A DNA stretch of 64,000 bases from an uncultured Spirochaetia bacterium (GTDB lineage Bacteria; Spirochaetota; Spirochaetia; JABEVK01), in the NCBI GenBank assembly GCA_937960645.1, contig CALGPJ010000006.1, positions 82,868 to 146,867 on the forward strand, in the 5' to 3' direction. Shown here piece after piece: positions 26,592 through 35,474 of this stretch. Position numbers and translations under genes: made by a program. The notes under the pieces are model-generated. The model saw nothing but the letters and a program-made list of their open reading frames with translations. It was not told the DNA's origin and searched no databases. Position 1 is the stretch's first letter, and each line of letters opens with the position of its first letter.

Positions 26592-27624
26592 CGGGCGCTC
26601 CTTTGTTTCGATCTTGCCATTGCCCCTCCAGACCAACATGGATGTAGGCCTGCCGGGTTGCCACCCTACCTCGTGGTGTCCGCTGAAGAAGCCCCTGTTG
26701 AATGAGGTAGGGTTCATAGAAGTCCTCCAGACTGTCCGCCCCTTCCCCGACCGTGATGGCAAGGGTTTCCACCCCCACCGGCCCGCCCTGGAACAGTGTG
26801 ATGATGTTTCGGAGGATGGCCCTGTCCTGGGCATCGAGACCCAGCGGATCGATTTCCAATCTACTCAATGCTTTGCGGGCCACATCTTCGTCGATGGATT
26901 TTTTATGGGATATTTGCATGAAGTCCCGAATTCGGCGCAGGAGACGGTTGGCCACCCTCGGCGTCCCTCGGGAACAGGAGGCGATCAGTCTCCTGGCCCC
27001 CTCCTCGAGGCCGATCTGCATCACACTGGCGGATCGTTTCAACACGTTTTCAATTTCCTCTCGGCTGTAATAATTCAGACGCAGCGGTATACCGAATCGA
27101 GTGAACAGAGGGCTGCTGATCTTTCCGGGTTTCGTGGTGGCCCCAACCAGGGTGAAGGGAGGTATGGGAATGCGGATGGTACGGGCGGCAGGTCCCTGAC
27201 CGATGACCCAGTCCAATTCGTAATCCTCCATGGCGATGTAGAGCATTTCTTCGATAGCGGGTTTCAGGCGGTGAATTTCATCGATAAAAAGAACGGCCCG
27301 ATCGGGTAAGGTCGTGAGAATACCCGCCAAATCCTTGGGCTTGTCCAGCGCAGGCGCCGAGGTGACCCGAAACTCTACCCCCAACTCTTGTGCGATGATA
27401 CCGGCGAGGGTGGTCTTTCCCAAACCCGGAGGTCCCGAGATAAAAACATGATCCAGGGCCTGTCCTCTCTCGCGCGCTGCCTGCAGAAAGACGGTCAGGT
27501 TGTTTTTGATGGCCTCCTGGCCCTGAAACTCGTTCAAGAGCCGGGGACGAAGGAGTATCTCCTGAAGTCTGTCCTCATCCTGGGATTCGGAATCCAGGGG
27601 GCGTTTCAATGGGTGCTCAGCCAT
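26566..27624 (-). CDS. ruvB: Holliday junction branch-migration ATPase RuvB
   Basis: RuvB is the hexameric motor that drives branch migration with RuvA. The 352-residue protein has Walker [10 protein letters not shown], Walker B FIDEIHRL, the sensor region [12 protein letters not shown] and a C-terminal winged helix with [13 protein letters not shown]. The start ATG 27624 overlaps ruvA by 19 bases. Confidence 0.97.
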   Translation of the reverse strand: MAEHPLKRPLDSESQDEDRLQEILLRPRLLNEFQGQEAIKNNLTVFLQAARERGQALDHVFISGPPGLGKTTLAGIIAQELGVEFRVTSAPALDKPKDLAGILTTLPDRAVLFIDEIHRLKPAIEEMLYIAMEDYELDWVIGQGPAARTIRIPIPPFTLVGATTKPGKISSPLFTRFGIPLRLNYYSREEIENVLKRSASVMQIGLEEGARRLIASCSRGTPRVANRLLRRIRDFMQISHKKSIDEDVARKALSRLEIDPLGLDAQDRAILRNIITLFQGGPVGVETLAITVGEGADSLEDFYEPYLIQQGLLQRTPRGRVATRQAYIHVGLEGQWQDRNKGAPDDPQGHLF

Positions 27625-28205
27625 AGAAGGGCCTTTTTGAACAGTAGTTTTTCTTTTTCTTCGAGTGGTTTGTTCACAAGCTCATCCTCATGCGCAACAG
27701 CTCTAATGGCTTCCTCCACCAATTTGCGATCGAAGCCCATATCGACCAGGCTGATGATGACATCGTTCCAACTTCTGTCGGCAGGTTGCGCTGCGGTTTC
27801 ATCGAGTACGAGTTTACCTCGGAGCGTCAACAGGATTTTTTGAGCAGTTTTCAGACCGACACCCGGGGCCTTGCTGAGGGCTTGCGGATCCCCAACCTCG
27901 AGTGCCGCCTGAATTTGCTGGGGGGTCAGGGTGGAAAGGACTTTCAGTGCCACCCGGGGGCCCAGTCCATCGACTTTGATCAGTTCGAGGAAAATTTTTT
28001 TTTCCAACGATGTCGAAAACCCATAGAGTCTCATCTGATCCTCGGTGTGGTGAAGCCAGCAAAATAGACGGATTTCCTGTCCCAGGCTGGGCAGGGACTG
28101 GAGGGTTTGAAGGGAGACGCTCAGTTCCCATTCGATGCCGCCGGTGGACAGGTAAACGGTATCGGAGGTTTTGCCGGAAAGGGTTCCTGTAATACTATGA
28201 AACAT
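27606..28205 (-). CDS. ruvA: Holliday junction recognition protein RuvA
   Basis: RuvA binds Holliday junctions as a tetramer. The 199-residue protein has the N-terminal OB fold ([12 protein letters not shown]), two helix-hairpin-helix motifs ([38 protein letters not shown]) and the C-terminal RuvB-interacting domain. It overlaps ruvC by 11 bases and ruvB by 19. Confidence 0.96.
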   Translation of the reverse strand: MFHSITGTLSGKTSDTVYLSTGGIEWELSVSLQTLQSLPSLGQEIRLFCWLHHTEDQMRLYGFSTSLEKKIFLELIKVDGLGPRVALKVLSTLTPQQIQAALEVGDPQALSKAPGVGLKTAQKILLTLRGKLVLDETAAQPADRSWNDVIISLVDMGFDRKLVEEAIRAVAHEDELVNKPLEEKEKLLFKKALLWLSTH

Positions 28206-28680
28206 GACGGGTTACCCCTTGTTGGCTCGCACAGTATGCGATGGCTAAAGCGTCGGCCGCGTGACTGGGGCGAGGAATTTCCCGCAGGCCGAGGATGATG
28301 CGGATCATTTCCGATACCTGTTCTTTCTGTGCTTTGGCGATTCCGACCACGGTTTTCTTGATTTGATTGGGGGCCAACTCGGCCAGGGGAATCCCGCTCA
28401 TCTGCAGTGTCATCAGGACCACTCCTCTGGCCTGAGCGACGGGCAAGGCACTGGTGATGTTTTTGCTGAAGAAAAGCGTTTCGATTCCGCAGATGTCGGG
28501 TTGGAATCGATCAACCAGATCACGGACCTGTTGGTGAATCGATAAAAGACGCTCTCCGGCAGAGCAGTCAGAATCGGTGGCGATAATTCCGTACTCGACA
28601 AGCGGGATTTGGCGGTCGTGAAAACGGATAACCCCCCAGCCCGTAGACGCCAATCCGGGATCGATCCCCAGGCAGGTCAT
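28195..28680 (-). CDS. ruvC: Holliday junction endonuclease RuvC
   Basis: RuvC cuts Holliday junctions. The 161-residue protein has the RNase H-like catalytic acids: Asp in CLGIDPGLASTGWG (residue 7), Glu in DICGIETLFF, and the C-terminal Asp pair in SHAADALAIAYC. The start overlaps the yebC stop by 4 bases (ATGA). Having ruvC, ruvA and ruvB consecutive gives the complete resolvasome in one operon. Confidence 0.96.
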   Translation of the reverse strand: MTCLGIDPGLASTGWGVIRFHDRQIPLVEYGIIATDSDCSAGERLLSIHQQVRDLVDRFQPDICGIETLFFSKNITSALPVAQARGVVLMTLQMSGIPLAELAPNQIKKTVVGIAKAQKEQVSEMIRIILGLREIPRPSHAADALAIAYCASQQGVTRHVS

Positions 28681-29417
28681 TCCTCCTCGGTATCCTCGGG
28701 AATTTCGAGGTTATGATAAACATTCTGAACGTCATCGTTTTCTTCGAGCTTTTCGATGAGGTTCATGGCTTTCTGCAACGCCTCTCCCTCGAGCTTGATC
28801 CAATTTTCGGGCAGTAGGGTGACTTCGGCCGATTCCTGTTCCAGCTTCTTGTCGCTGATGGCATTGAAGACCTTTTCGAAGTCTTCGGGTTCCGTGGTGA
28901 CGGTGATGATCCCGTCCTCGGTTCTCACGTCCTCCGCTCCGGCTTCCAAGGCCACATCCAGGATCTGATCTTCAGAATACTTTTCGGCATCGAATTCGAT
29001 CACTCCCTTTCTTTTGAAGAGGTAACTCACACTCCCCGTCGTTCCGAGGCTGCCTCCGTACTTGTTCAGGATGTAGCGAATGTCCGCTGCCGTTCGATTT
29101 TTGTTATCGGTCAATGTTTCAATGATGACACCGACCCCGTTGGGCCCATAGGCCTCGTAGATAATCTCGAAATACTCGGCGCCTTCCAATTCACCGGCGC
29201 CCTTCTTGATAGCACGCTCGATGTTATCCTTGGGCATGTTGGCCGCTTTTGCCTTGAGGATAGCGGCCTTCAACCGGGGATTTCCCTCAGGATCGCTGCC
29301 GCCCATTTTGGCGGCGATACTGATTTCCTTGATGATTTTGGTGAACACCTGGCCCCGCGCCGCATCCAAAGCGCCCTTTTTTCGTTTTATCGTTGCCCAC
29401 TTACTGTGACCGGACAC
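28677..29417 (-). CDS. yebC: YebC/PmpR-family regulator or translation factor
   Basis: The 246-residue protein begins MSGHSKWATIKRKKGALDA and contains NMPKDNIERAIKKG and YEAYGPNGVGVIIETLTDN, diagnostic of YebC. The family has been described as transcriptional regulators and, more recently, as factors that help ribosomes on proline-rich stretches. The start is GTG 29417, with GAGGAGG 5 bases upstream. It is conserved next to ruvC in many bacteria. Confidence 0.96.
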   Translation of the reverse strand: MSGHSKWATIKRKKGALDAARGQVFTKIIKEISIAAKMGGSDPEGNPRLKAAILKAKAANMPKDNIERAIKKGAGELEGAEYFEIIYEAYGPNGVGVIIETLTDNKNRTAADIRYILNKYGGSLGTTGSVSYLFKRKGVIEFDAEKYSEDQILDVALEAGAEDVRTEDGIITVTTEPEDFEKVFNAISDKKLEQESAEVTLLPENWIKLEGEALQKAMNLIEKLEENDDVQNVYHNLEIPEDTEEE

Positions 29418-29433
29418 GTCAACCTCCTCAGTT

Positions 29434-30177
29434 TCAATGAAATTTCAAACGATCGAATGGCCAAAACGTCAGCCAAACCAACGATTTGAGATTGCTCCTT
29501 TTGACAGGGCCCCAAACCATGCTATCCTCCCCTCCACGTGTATCGGCGAGGACCCAATACTGGTCGTCTCCCAGGGTGATTTCTTCCTTTTCCCCGGAAA
29601 ACGGATCGCTTCCTTCCCAACCCGAAGGGATGGTGTTTCTCATCACATCGTAGAGTTTTTCGGAGATCTCGAACTCCGAAAGGGGGAATTCCTCACCTTG
29701 CTTCTTGATATAAGCTATGCCACCCTTTAACGACAAGGTGTCTCCGGGTAAGGCCACCAGCCGCCGGAGAGTCAGGGAAGGATACTGCCGAGATTCTTCA
29801 AAGGGTACGAAGATCCCGAAAGTCAGAAAGCGTGAAAGATCTTTCAAAAACGTGATCAAGGGGAATTCTTCCTCGATGTAAGGCGGACGAACCAATACGA
29901 TATCTCCCCGATTCGGTGAACGAAACGACGGCAAGGCCCAGGGAATCAACGGAAGCCGCGGCTCGTAGGCCAAAGGAAGAGTGAGAACATGCGACCCTGT
30001 TGGAATATTCGGACCCATGGAATCTGTTTCCACGATGAAGGGTTTGATCACCAGGCCATCGAGAACGAGGTACGATAAATAAACGGTCACGAGAATCGTC
30101 AACGTCTTTCTGAAAAACTCTCGTCTTTTTCGTTGAATGGTATAGGATTGGTAGCTTCCAAATCCAGCCCTGGCCAT
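29434..30177 (-). CDS. lepB: Type I signal peptidase (second copy of a tandem pair)
   Basis: The 247-residue protein has one N-terminal transmembrane helix (about 25-45). The S26 catalytic Ser lies in VETDSMGPNIPTG (about 53) and the general-base region is LRRLVALPGD (about 136). The usual Lys of the RVIGLPGD-type box is not obvious: Arg-Arg precedes LVALPGD, as in many S26 enzymes where Lys/Arg lies at this point. The C-terminal box is WVLADTRGGEDSMVWGPV. The start overlaps the stop of the other signal peptidase gene by one base. Confidence 0.85.
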   Translation of the reverse strand: MARAGFGSYQSYTIQRKRREFFRKTLTILVTVYLSYLVLDGLVIKPFIVETDSMGPNIPTGSHVLTLPLAYEPRLPLIPWALPSFRSPNRGDIVLVRPPYIEEEFPLITFLKDLSRFLTFGIFVPFEESRQYPSLTLRRLVALPGDTLSLKGGIAYIKKQGEEFPLSEFEISEKLYDVMRNTIPSGWEGSDPFSGEKEEITLGDDQYWVLADTRGGEDSMVWGPVKRSNLKSLVWLTFWPFDRLKFH

Positions 30178-31166
30178 TAGTCGATTCCTCCCATCCTCCC
30201 GGGGGGCCAGAATCGGATCGCTGCCTGACCCAAAATCTTGTCCAGTTTTACAGGGCCGAAATACCGTCCATCGAGGGAATGATCCCTGTTGTCACCCAGG
30301 GGAAGGATCCACCCCTCGGGAATGTACATACCCGTTCGTTGTCGGAAGTACTGCCTGCGAAACTCGACGATCTGGGGCGCTTCCATCATGAGCTGCTCCA
30401 GTTCCCGCTGAAAGAGATCCAGATTGGATTCGCTACCCATCTCCTGGATGTTGGAAGTCACCAGGGTTTCGTTGTGACGTTGCAGCCTCAGTCGCGCCCT
30501 GTTTTTTGCAGCATCCTGGTAAAAAAGCTCGAGATCCTGGGGCACATCGCGGACAGAGGGGTAGTTCAATTGAAAGCTTTTTTTGATTTCGTTTTCTTCC
30601 ACCCAATCACTCCAGCCCCTGGGCCGAATCTGGAGATTTCCCCTCACGAAACGAGCACGATCACCGCCCACCACAGGTCCCCGTTTAATCAAAAAACGGA
30701 TGCGCGGGTTGCCAAAATCATCCCGATCGATATCGACCAAACTGAGTGTCAGCATGAAGATCATTCTTTGGGCCAGATCGAAAAAGGTTCCCTTGAGAGG
30801 GTTAAGGTACTGGGGACTTTCAAAAATGATGATGTCCCCCCGCTGCGGCAGGATGGGGCTGGGGAGTTTGAACATACCCGGAAGCAGCTCGGGGCCATAG
30901 ACCATTTTGTTGACGAAGATTCTATCCTGCTCTTCCAGAGTGGGCCGCATCGAGCCCGAAGGAATGACGTAAGCCTGAAAAAAATATTGATTGATCAAGA
31001 GTACAATCAGAGCTGAACTCACAAAGGTCTCGATCCAGTCGACCAGGAAAAACTTTTTCTTTTTGTCTTCTTTCTGCTTGAGCTTCCTTCGCAAGCGCCA
31101 GGTCAGGAAAGACTCCGTCAATGTCACGAGAGCTTTGGGCAGATCTTGGATCGAGTGTCGGGCCAC
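30177..31166 (-). CDS. lepB: Type I signal peptidase with large insertion (first copy)
   Basis: The 329-residue protein has a transmembrane helix in FVSSALIVLLINQYFFQAY. The catalytic Ser is in VIPSGSMRPTL and the Lys is in RFLIKRGPVVGGD. The conserved end is ILPLGDNRDHSLDGRYFGPV. Between boxes D and E there is an insertion of about 120 residues. An ATG lies at 31181, but I prefer GTG 31166, because GATAAT sits exactly 7 bases before it with TTGTCA 16 bases further up; this suggests a leaderless mRNA. Signal peptidases remove signal sequences at the periplasmic face. Confidence 0.9.
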   Translation of the reverse strand: MARHSIQDLPKALVTLTESFLTWRLRRKLKQKEDKKKKFFLVDWIETFVSSALIVLLINQYFFQAYVIPSGSMRPTLEEQDRIFVNKMVYGPELLPGMFKLPSPILPQRGDIIIFESPQYLNPLKGTFFDLAQRMIFMLTLSLVDIDRDDFGNPRIRFLIKRGPVVGGDRARFVRGNLQIRPRGWSDWVEENEIKKSFQLNYPSVRDVPQDLELFYQDAAKNRARLRLQRHNETLVTSNIQEMGSESNLDLFQRELEQLMMEAPQIVEFRRQYFRQRTGMYIPEGWILPLGDNRDHSLDGRYFGPVKLDKILGQAAIRFWPPGRMGGID

Positions 31167-31173
31167 GGTGCAA

Positions 31174-31224
31174 ATTATCATGTTTCGAGCTTCGTTGACA
31201 AGACCTTTGACCCCTACCTATAAT
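31174..31224. promoter_or_regulatory. Divergent promoters sharing a TTGACAA -35 core
   Basis: Plus strand: TTGACA (31195-31200), 18 bases, TATAAT (31219-31224), 8 bases, ATG 31233. Minus strand: TTGTCA (31201-31196), 16 bases, GATAAT (31179-31174), 7 bases, GTG 31166. The two -35 elements overlap by five base pairs, so only one direction can be occupied at a time. Confidence 0.8.
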
Positions 31225-31232
31225 GCCCTGTC

Positions 31233-32681
31233 ATGGCAAAAAAAACACCGCAAAAACAGCTCGAGGCCGAACTACCCAGCTGGCAGACCGCCAGGGTGGT
31301 ATTACCAAAACTGGGTGGTATTCCCCCAACCTTTTATATCACCCTTCTTTACGCCATCGCTGGCCTCTTCCTCCTGTTCGCCATCTTTTTTCTACCGGGT
31401 ATCGCCTGGCCTGGCGCCTGGGTCAAAGTCACGAGCACGCCACCCGGTGCCGCCGTGTTTTTTGGCAACAGGGCCTTTGGTTATACGCCCACCGAAGTTT
31501 TCGTGCCTGCGGGTGATACCGAGATGGCGTTGAAAAGGCCGGGCTTCCCACAATACGTCGCTCCGGTGAACATACCGAACCAGCCCTTTTTGTCGTGGAT
31601 ATTTCCGGCAAGAATGCAGATGGAGCTTACGCTGGAAAAAGGTGATGCCGTCTCGATTCTCCGCCTTTTTGAGTCCGAACTCTCGGAAATCGCCCTGTCA
31701 GCTCCTTTTGAAGAAAATCGTCAGCCACCTCCATTATTTTCCGATCTAAAAAACGATTTGCTTGGTTGCGGTTATGACCAGGAAAAAATTAAGCAAACGC
31801 TGGTGAGCTTCGCACCTTACATCGCAGACGCCTATCTGTACCGTGATCTGCGACTCGCCCTATCCACGGAGTTACCCAAAGGTTTCAACGAAGAACTCGC
31901 TTTCTGGGAGGCGTTTTTCCCGGACAAACCTTTTTTACCGCTTTGGATTTGGGCAAACTCTCCCCTGGCCGAGCAGTACACTCTGGCCCAGGCGAGTTTC
32001 TGGGACGAACTCAAGTCCTTTCTCAAGCCCAAAGAAAACTCGAGATCATTTTTAAGATCCCCCCTATCCGGTTTTTGGGAATTACCCCTGGGAGTTTGGG
32101 GAATGGGGCCCAGAGACTTGAAAGAACTTCCCCGAGCCGAACCCTATCTCCTTCCCTACACTCGAAATGCATCTCGAGTGAGCATTCGGCAGGGGCTTGT
32201 CACTCAAAGTGAATATGCCAGTTTCCTCAAGGCCCAGAGCAAATGGTCACGTAACAATAAGGCAGAACTGGTCAGACAGGGCTTGGTCGATGAACGTTAT
32301 CTGGATGATTGGGAAACGGACCAACCTCCAGCTCCCAGGGATCCGGTCGTAAATATCAGTGCCTACGCGGCCGAGGCCTTTTTGGAATATTATTCGGCGA
32401 CAGTGGGAGGCAGGGTCCGGCTGCCCTTCGACGATGAGTGGGAGGTGGTCGCATCATCCAATCCTGGAATCCTCGAATGGATGGGTAATCCCCACAGAGT
32501 TGCCGAGTACCTGCTCTGGAACTCGGAAGGTTTTTATCAAGCCGGACCGGGAGTTGTGCGAAGTGTTCGATCGAATCTCGATGCTGCAAGGGGCTTTCGA
32601 AGCATCTACCAGCGGGGTGCCCTTCCGCCCCAGTTTTGCTCTCCTAATCTTGGTTTTCGGGTGGTCATCGAGACAAGGTGA
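31233..32681 (+). CDS. Membrane-anchored PEGA and FGE/sulfatase-modifying-like domain protein
   Basis: The 482-residue protein has an N-terminal transmembrane helix (ITLLYAIAGLFLLFAIFF, about 36-53). A PEGA domain (about 66-105) shows KVTSTPPGAAVFFGNRAFG and GYTPTEVFVPAG. The C-terminal region (about 300-482) resembles the formylglycine-generating-enzyme fold, with VTQSEYASFL, PVVNISAYAAEAFLEYYS, VRLPFDDEWEVVA and LGFRVV. The paired active-site cysteines of true FGE are not evident, so a binding rather than catalytic role is likely. A near-perfect promoter places its -10 box 8 bases before the ATG. smpB follows with a 4-base overlap. Confidence 0.75.
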   Translation: MAKKTPQKQLEAELPSWQTARVVLPKLGGIPPTFYITLLYAIAGLFLLFAIFFLPGIAWPGAWVKVTSTPPGAAVFFGNRAFGYTPTEVFVPAGDTEMALKRPGFPQYVAPVNIPNQPFLSWIFPARMQMELTLEKGDAVSILRLFESELSEIALSAPFEENRQPPPLFSDLKNDLLGCGYDQEKIKQTLVSFAPYIADAYLYRDLRLALSTELPKGFNEELAFWEAFFPDKPFLPLWIWANSPLAEQYTLAQASFWDELKSFLKPKENSRSFLRSPLSGFWELPLGVWGMGPRDLKELPRAEPYLLPYTRNASRVSIRQGLVTQSEYASFLKAQSKWSRNNKAELVRQGLVDERYLDDWETDQPPAPRDPVVNISAYAAEAFLEYYSATVGGRVRLPFDDEWEVVASSNPGILEWMGNPHRVAEYLLWNSEGFYQAGPGVVRSVRSNLDAARGFRSIYQRGALPPQFCSPNLGFRVVIETR

Positions 32682-33124
32682 ACCTCAAGATACTGGGTGA
32701 AAATCGAAAAGCCTATCATCTCTACTTTGTCCACGACAAAATCGAGTGTGGTATGGTTTTGTTGGGCACGGAGGTCAAGTCGATCCGTGGAGGTCAATTC
32801 GCCTTTAACGAGGCTTATGCCCAGGTCGAAAAGGGTGAACTCTTTCTTTTGAATTTTCATATCAGTCCCTTTTTCAAGGGGACCACCCACAATCACGAGC
32901 CTCTGAGAAAGCGTAAACTTTTGGCTCACAAACAGGAAATCCATAAATTGGAACGTCAGAGCCGTGAAAAGGGCTTTACCCTCATCCCTTTGCAGCTTTA
33001 CCTTAAAAAAGGACGAATCAAGCTGCTCCTGGGACTTTGCAAGGGGAAACAACTCCACGACAAACGAGAGTCGATCAAGGAGAGAGATATGAAACGGGAT
33101 TTGGAAAGGTCGCACAAAGGTTAG
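32678..33124 (+). CDS. smpB: SsrA-binding protein SmpB
   Basis: SmpB works with tmRNA to rescue stalled ribosomes. The 148-residue protein has the family core YHLYFVHDKIECGMVLLGTE split as usual: Y-F-DK-E-G-V-L-GTEVKSIR near residues 13-38, NFHISPF and the C-terminal basic tail GKQLHDKRESIKERD. The start is GTG 32678 in a GTGA overlap with the upstream gene. No tmRNA gene was seen nearby. Confidence 0.95.
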   Translation: MNLKILGENRKAYHLYFVHDKIECGMVLLGTEVKSIRGGQFAFNEAYAQVEKGELFLLNFHISPFFKGTTHNHEPLRKRKLLAHKQEIHKLERQSREKGFTLIPLQLYLKKGRIKLLLGLCKGKQLHDKRESIKERDMKRDLERSHKG

Positions 33125-33128
33125 AATC

Positions 33129-33920
33129 ATGACCCCCTGGGACGTATTGGAAATAAAACCGGGATCCTCCAAGGATGAAATCCGTAAAGCATTTCGCGCA
33201 AAAATCAAGAAGGTGCATCCGGACAAGGCCACGCCGACAGAGCATTCCGCCCAGGAAGCAGCTCGATTGATCGAAGCCTACAAGGTCCTGCTCTCCGACT
33301 CCCTGTATTTCACCTCGGAAAGAACCTACAAGGAGTTCAATTACAGGGAATTCCTTCTTGAACGCAACGACAACCGGTCCAAGGCCAAACTCGTCCTCTA
33401 CGATCTTTTGAAGAATCGGGAAGACGAAGCAATCGCCCTTTACCTGGACACCGAGCTGCTTTGCCCCGGCTTCATTCTCAAATATCTAGACCGAGACGAC
33501 TCATTGGACGCCATCTATCTTCTCGCCAATGCGTTCCGAGAACGTCGGGATTTTTGGCGCTCCCTGGATCTCCTGATCCTCCTGGGTGAAGAAGAAGTGA
33601 GAAAGCCCTTTTTTCGGCTGTTCTACATTGAAATTCAGTACATCATCCGTCTGATCCTGACACAGGACGTTGCAGACATTTGGGATTCCGCCGAGCGAAT
33701 TTTTCAAATTAAACGAGCCCTACCCCTCATCACCGATCCCTATGAAAGGTCCCGGTTAATGGAAACAGTGGTCAAAATCTATCTGGAGGCCGGCCAATAC
33801 CAAACAGTGGAATCGTGGCTCTCCAGGATGATGGAGACCTATCCGGAAGATCGCTTTGTCAAGGCTTTGATCAAACAAGCGCTGAAAAAGAACAAGCGGG
33901 TCGATGCACCAGGGGGATGA
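33129..33920 (+). CDS. J-domain protein with helical C-terminus
   Basis: The 263-residue protein has a J domain at about 3-65, starting TPWDVLEIKPGSSKDEIRKA, with the HPD motif in KVHPDKATP. The rest is helical, with charged segments such as YLDRDDSLDAIYLLANAF; a TPR-like repeat is possible but not certain. J domains stimulate the ATPase of DnaK; the client is unknown. It starts 4 bases after smpB and ends 1 base before a convergent lipoprotein gene. Confidence 0.85.
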   Translation: MTPWDVLEIKPGSSKDEIRKAFRAKIKKVHPDKATPTEHSAQEAARLIEAYKVLLSDSLYFTSERTYKEFNYREFLLERNDNRSKAKLVLYDLLKNREDEAIALYLDTELLCPGFILKYLDRDDSLDAIYLLANAFRERRDFWRSLDLLILLGEEEVRKPFFRLFYIEIQYIIRLILTQDVADIWDSAERIFQIKRALPLITDPYERSRLMETVVKIYLEAGQYQTVESWLSRMMETYPEDRFVKALIKQALKKNKRVDAPGG

Positions 33921-33921
33921 A

Positions 33922-34572
33922 TCACCAGCTTAAAGAAATCCTCCTGTCGCCCTTGATAATCTGCGCAAGGGTAAACGTCCAGGTAGCTGATCTCCCATCG
34001 GCCAATCGGCTGCCGTTCGTGGATCGTAGCGGGCGCGGCGCCTTGATCGTCAGGCTGATGCTCGATTTTCGAACAGAATCGAGCGGATTCCGGGAATACT
34101 CCTGGAGGGCAGCACTCAGCTCTCTCTCGATCTCCGCAACACTCAGCTCAGGACTGATCATTTGCGAAAATGGCTCGACACCGGTAGCAAAAAAAAGATT
34201 GATGGTAACGGGGATATCGAGATTTGTGGCATCGATCACGACACCAGGCTTGTTTTTGAATTCATCCGTCAGGAACTTTGTCCAGTTTCGAAGACGCAAA
34301 AGGGTTGTGTTGGTCAGCCCCCGAGTTCGATTTTCGAGAAGCTGAACATCGCTCTTGAGCCGGATATTTTGTTGAATCGCCTCGGAATCGATAGGGCTTT
34401 CAGGCAAACTGGAATCCAATTCCCTGAGATCTTTCCAGTATTCGAGGAAAAAATCCTCGACGCTCGTTTTCGCGTTAACCAAAGCCTCTCCGTTAGCCAA
34501 CAATTCGATATCCACCTGGGAAGAACACGAAAGAAAAACAATCAAGAACCCCAAAAGACCGATTTTTTGCAC
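33922..34572 (-). CDS. Putative lipoprotein of unknown function
   Basis: The family was not recognised. The 216-residue chain, read from GTG 34572 (MQKIGLLGFLIVFLSCSSQ), has a lipobox ending at Cys 16 or 17. It lacks further membrane helices. The mature part has a helical N-terminal half and strands near DIPVTINLFF and KSSISLTIKAP. An in-frame TTG at 34611 would add 13 residues, but the lipoprotein signal argues for the GTG. It is divergent from galU and shares a palindromic -10 box with it. Confidence 0.75.
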   Translation of the reverse strand: MQKIGLLGFLIVFLSCSSQVDIELLANGEALVNAKTSVEDFFLEYWKDLRELDSSLPESPIDSEAIQQNIRLKSDVQLLENRTRGLTNTTLLRLRNWTKFLTDEFKNKPGVVIDATNLDIPVTINLFFATGVEPFSQMISPELSVAEIERELSAALQEYSRNPLDSVRKSSISLTIKAPRPLRSTNGSRLADGRSATWTFTLAQIIKGDRRISLSW

Positions 34573-34598
34573 TCCCCTTACCCCCCAAAACCTTAACA

Positions 34599-34606
34599 AG
34601 TATACT
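34599..34606. promoter_or_regulatory. Palindromic -10 box AGTATACT shared by galU and the lipoprotein gene
   Basis: AGTATACT equals its own reverse complement and so presents TATACT on both strands. On the plus strand, TATACT (34601-34606) is followed by 7 bases and the galU ATG. On the minus strand it is followed by a leader of about 26 bases to GTG 34572. Confidence 0.65.
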
Positions 34607-34613
34607 GTCAATT

Positions 34614-35474
34614 ATGAAAGGTATCATCATCGCTGCAGGTTACGGAACCCGGTTCTTACCGGTCACCAAAAGCATCCCCAAAGAAATGCTTCCTCTGGTA
34701 GACCGCCCTGCCCTGGACTTCCTTCTGGACGAGTTCGAAGCCAGCGGTATCCAGGAAGTGTTAGTCGTGACTTCTCGCAGGAAGAAAGCCCTCGAAGATT
34801 ACCTGGATCATGAAATCGAACTTGAAACGGTATTTCGAGGCGAAGGCAACATCAAGAAGCTCGACCTCGTTCGTCCCAGAAACATGAGCATCGCCTTCGT
34901 ACGTCAGCCGACCATGAGGGGAACGGGGCATGCCTTGCTGATGGCTTTGCCCTGGATCGGCAAGGAACCCGTGGTCGTCGCCTACCCCGATGACTTGCAC
35001 CTGGGGGAGCCGCCCCTGAGCCTGCAACTCATTCAGGAGCACCGGCGAACCGGCGCAACCGTTCTGGCAGTAATCGATAAGCCGGCTCACCTGGAACGTT
35101 ACGGTATCGTTGCCTGGGAAAGTGGCACCAACCGTATTCGCGATATCGTGGAAAAACCAAAACCGGGAACCGAACCCAGTACGAGCGCCTCGATCGGGAG
35201 ATACCTTTATACCCCGGACTTTTTCGAGGAGCTGGAAAAAAGCTACCAGGCGCACACCAGCGGCGAGTTTTATCACATCGGCGCCCTCAAAAACCTGATG
35301 GATCACGGCCGTGTTTTTGGAGTGGTCGCAACAGGAGAACGACTCGACACGGGAGAACCCTCGGGCTACATCGAGGCCATCCTTCGGTATTCCCTCGAGC
35401 GACCCGATCTAAAAACCCCTACCCTCGATCTCATCGAGAAGTTTTATCGCCAGTATTGCGTTTCCTCGGCATAA
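34614..35474 (+). CDS. galU: UTP-glucose-1-phosphate uridylyltransferase
   Basis: The enzyme makes UDP-glucose from UTP and glucose-1-phosphate. The 286-residue protein has the nucleotidyltransferase start GIIIAAGYGTRFLPVTKSIPK split over residues 3-23, then KEMLPLVDRPALDFLLDE, and the GalU features RGTGHALLMA and YPDDLHLGE. A -10 box 7 bases before the ATG and no Shine-Dalgarno predict a leaderless mRNA. The 3' end overlaps the convergent alr gene by 31 bases. Confidence 0.95.
   Translation: MKGIIIAAGYGTRFLPVTKSIPKEMLPLVDRPALDFLLDEFEASGIQEVLVVTSRRKKALEDYLDHEIELETVFRGEGNIKKLDLVRPRNMSIAFVRQPTMRGTGHALLMALPWIGKEPVVVAYPDDLHLGEPPLSLQLIQEHRRTGATVLAVIDKPAHLERYGIVAWESGTNRIRDIVEKPKPGTEPSTSASIGRYLYTPDFFEELEKSYQAHTSGEFYHIGALKNLMDHGRVFGVVATGERLDTGEPSGYIEAILRYSLERPDLKTPTLDLIEKFYRQYCVSSA

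Noticed and set aside
26591-26834. An 81-codon extension of QueA
   Set aside because: It lies entirely inside ruvB in another frame; ATG 26591 has a good ribosome-binding site and the conserved N-terminus.
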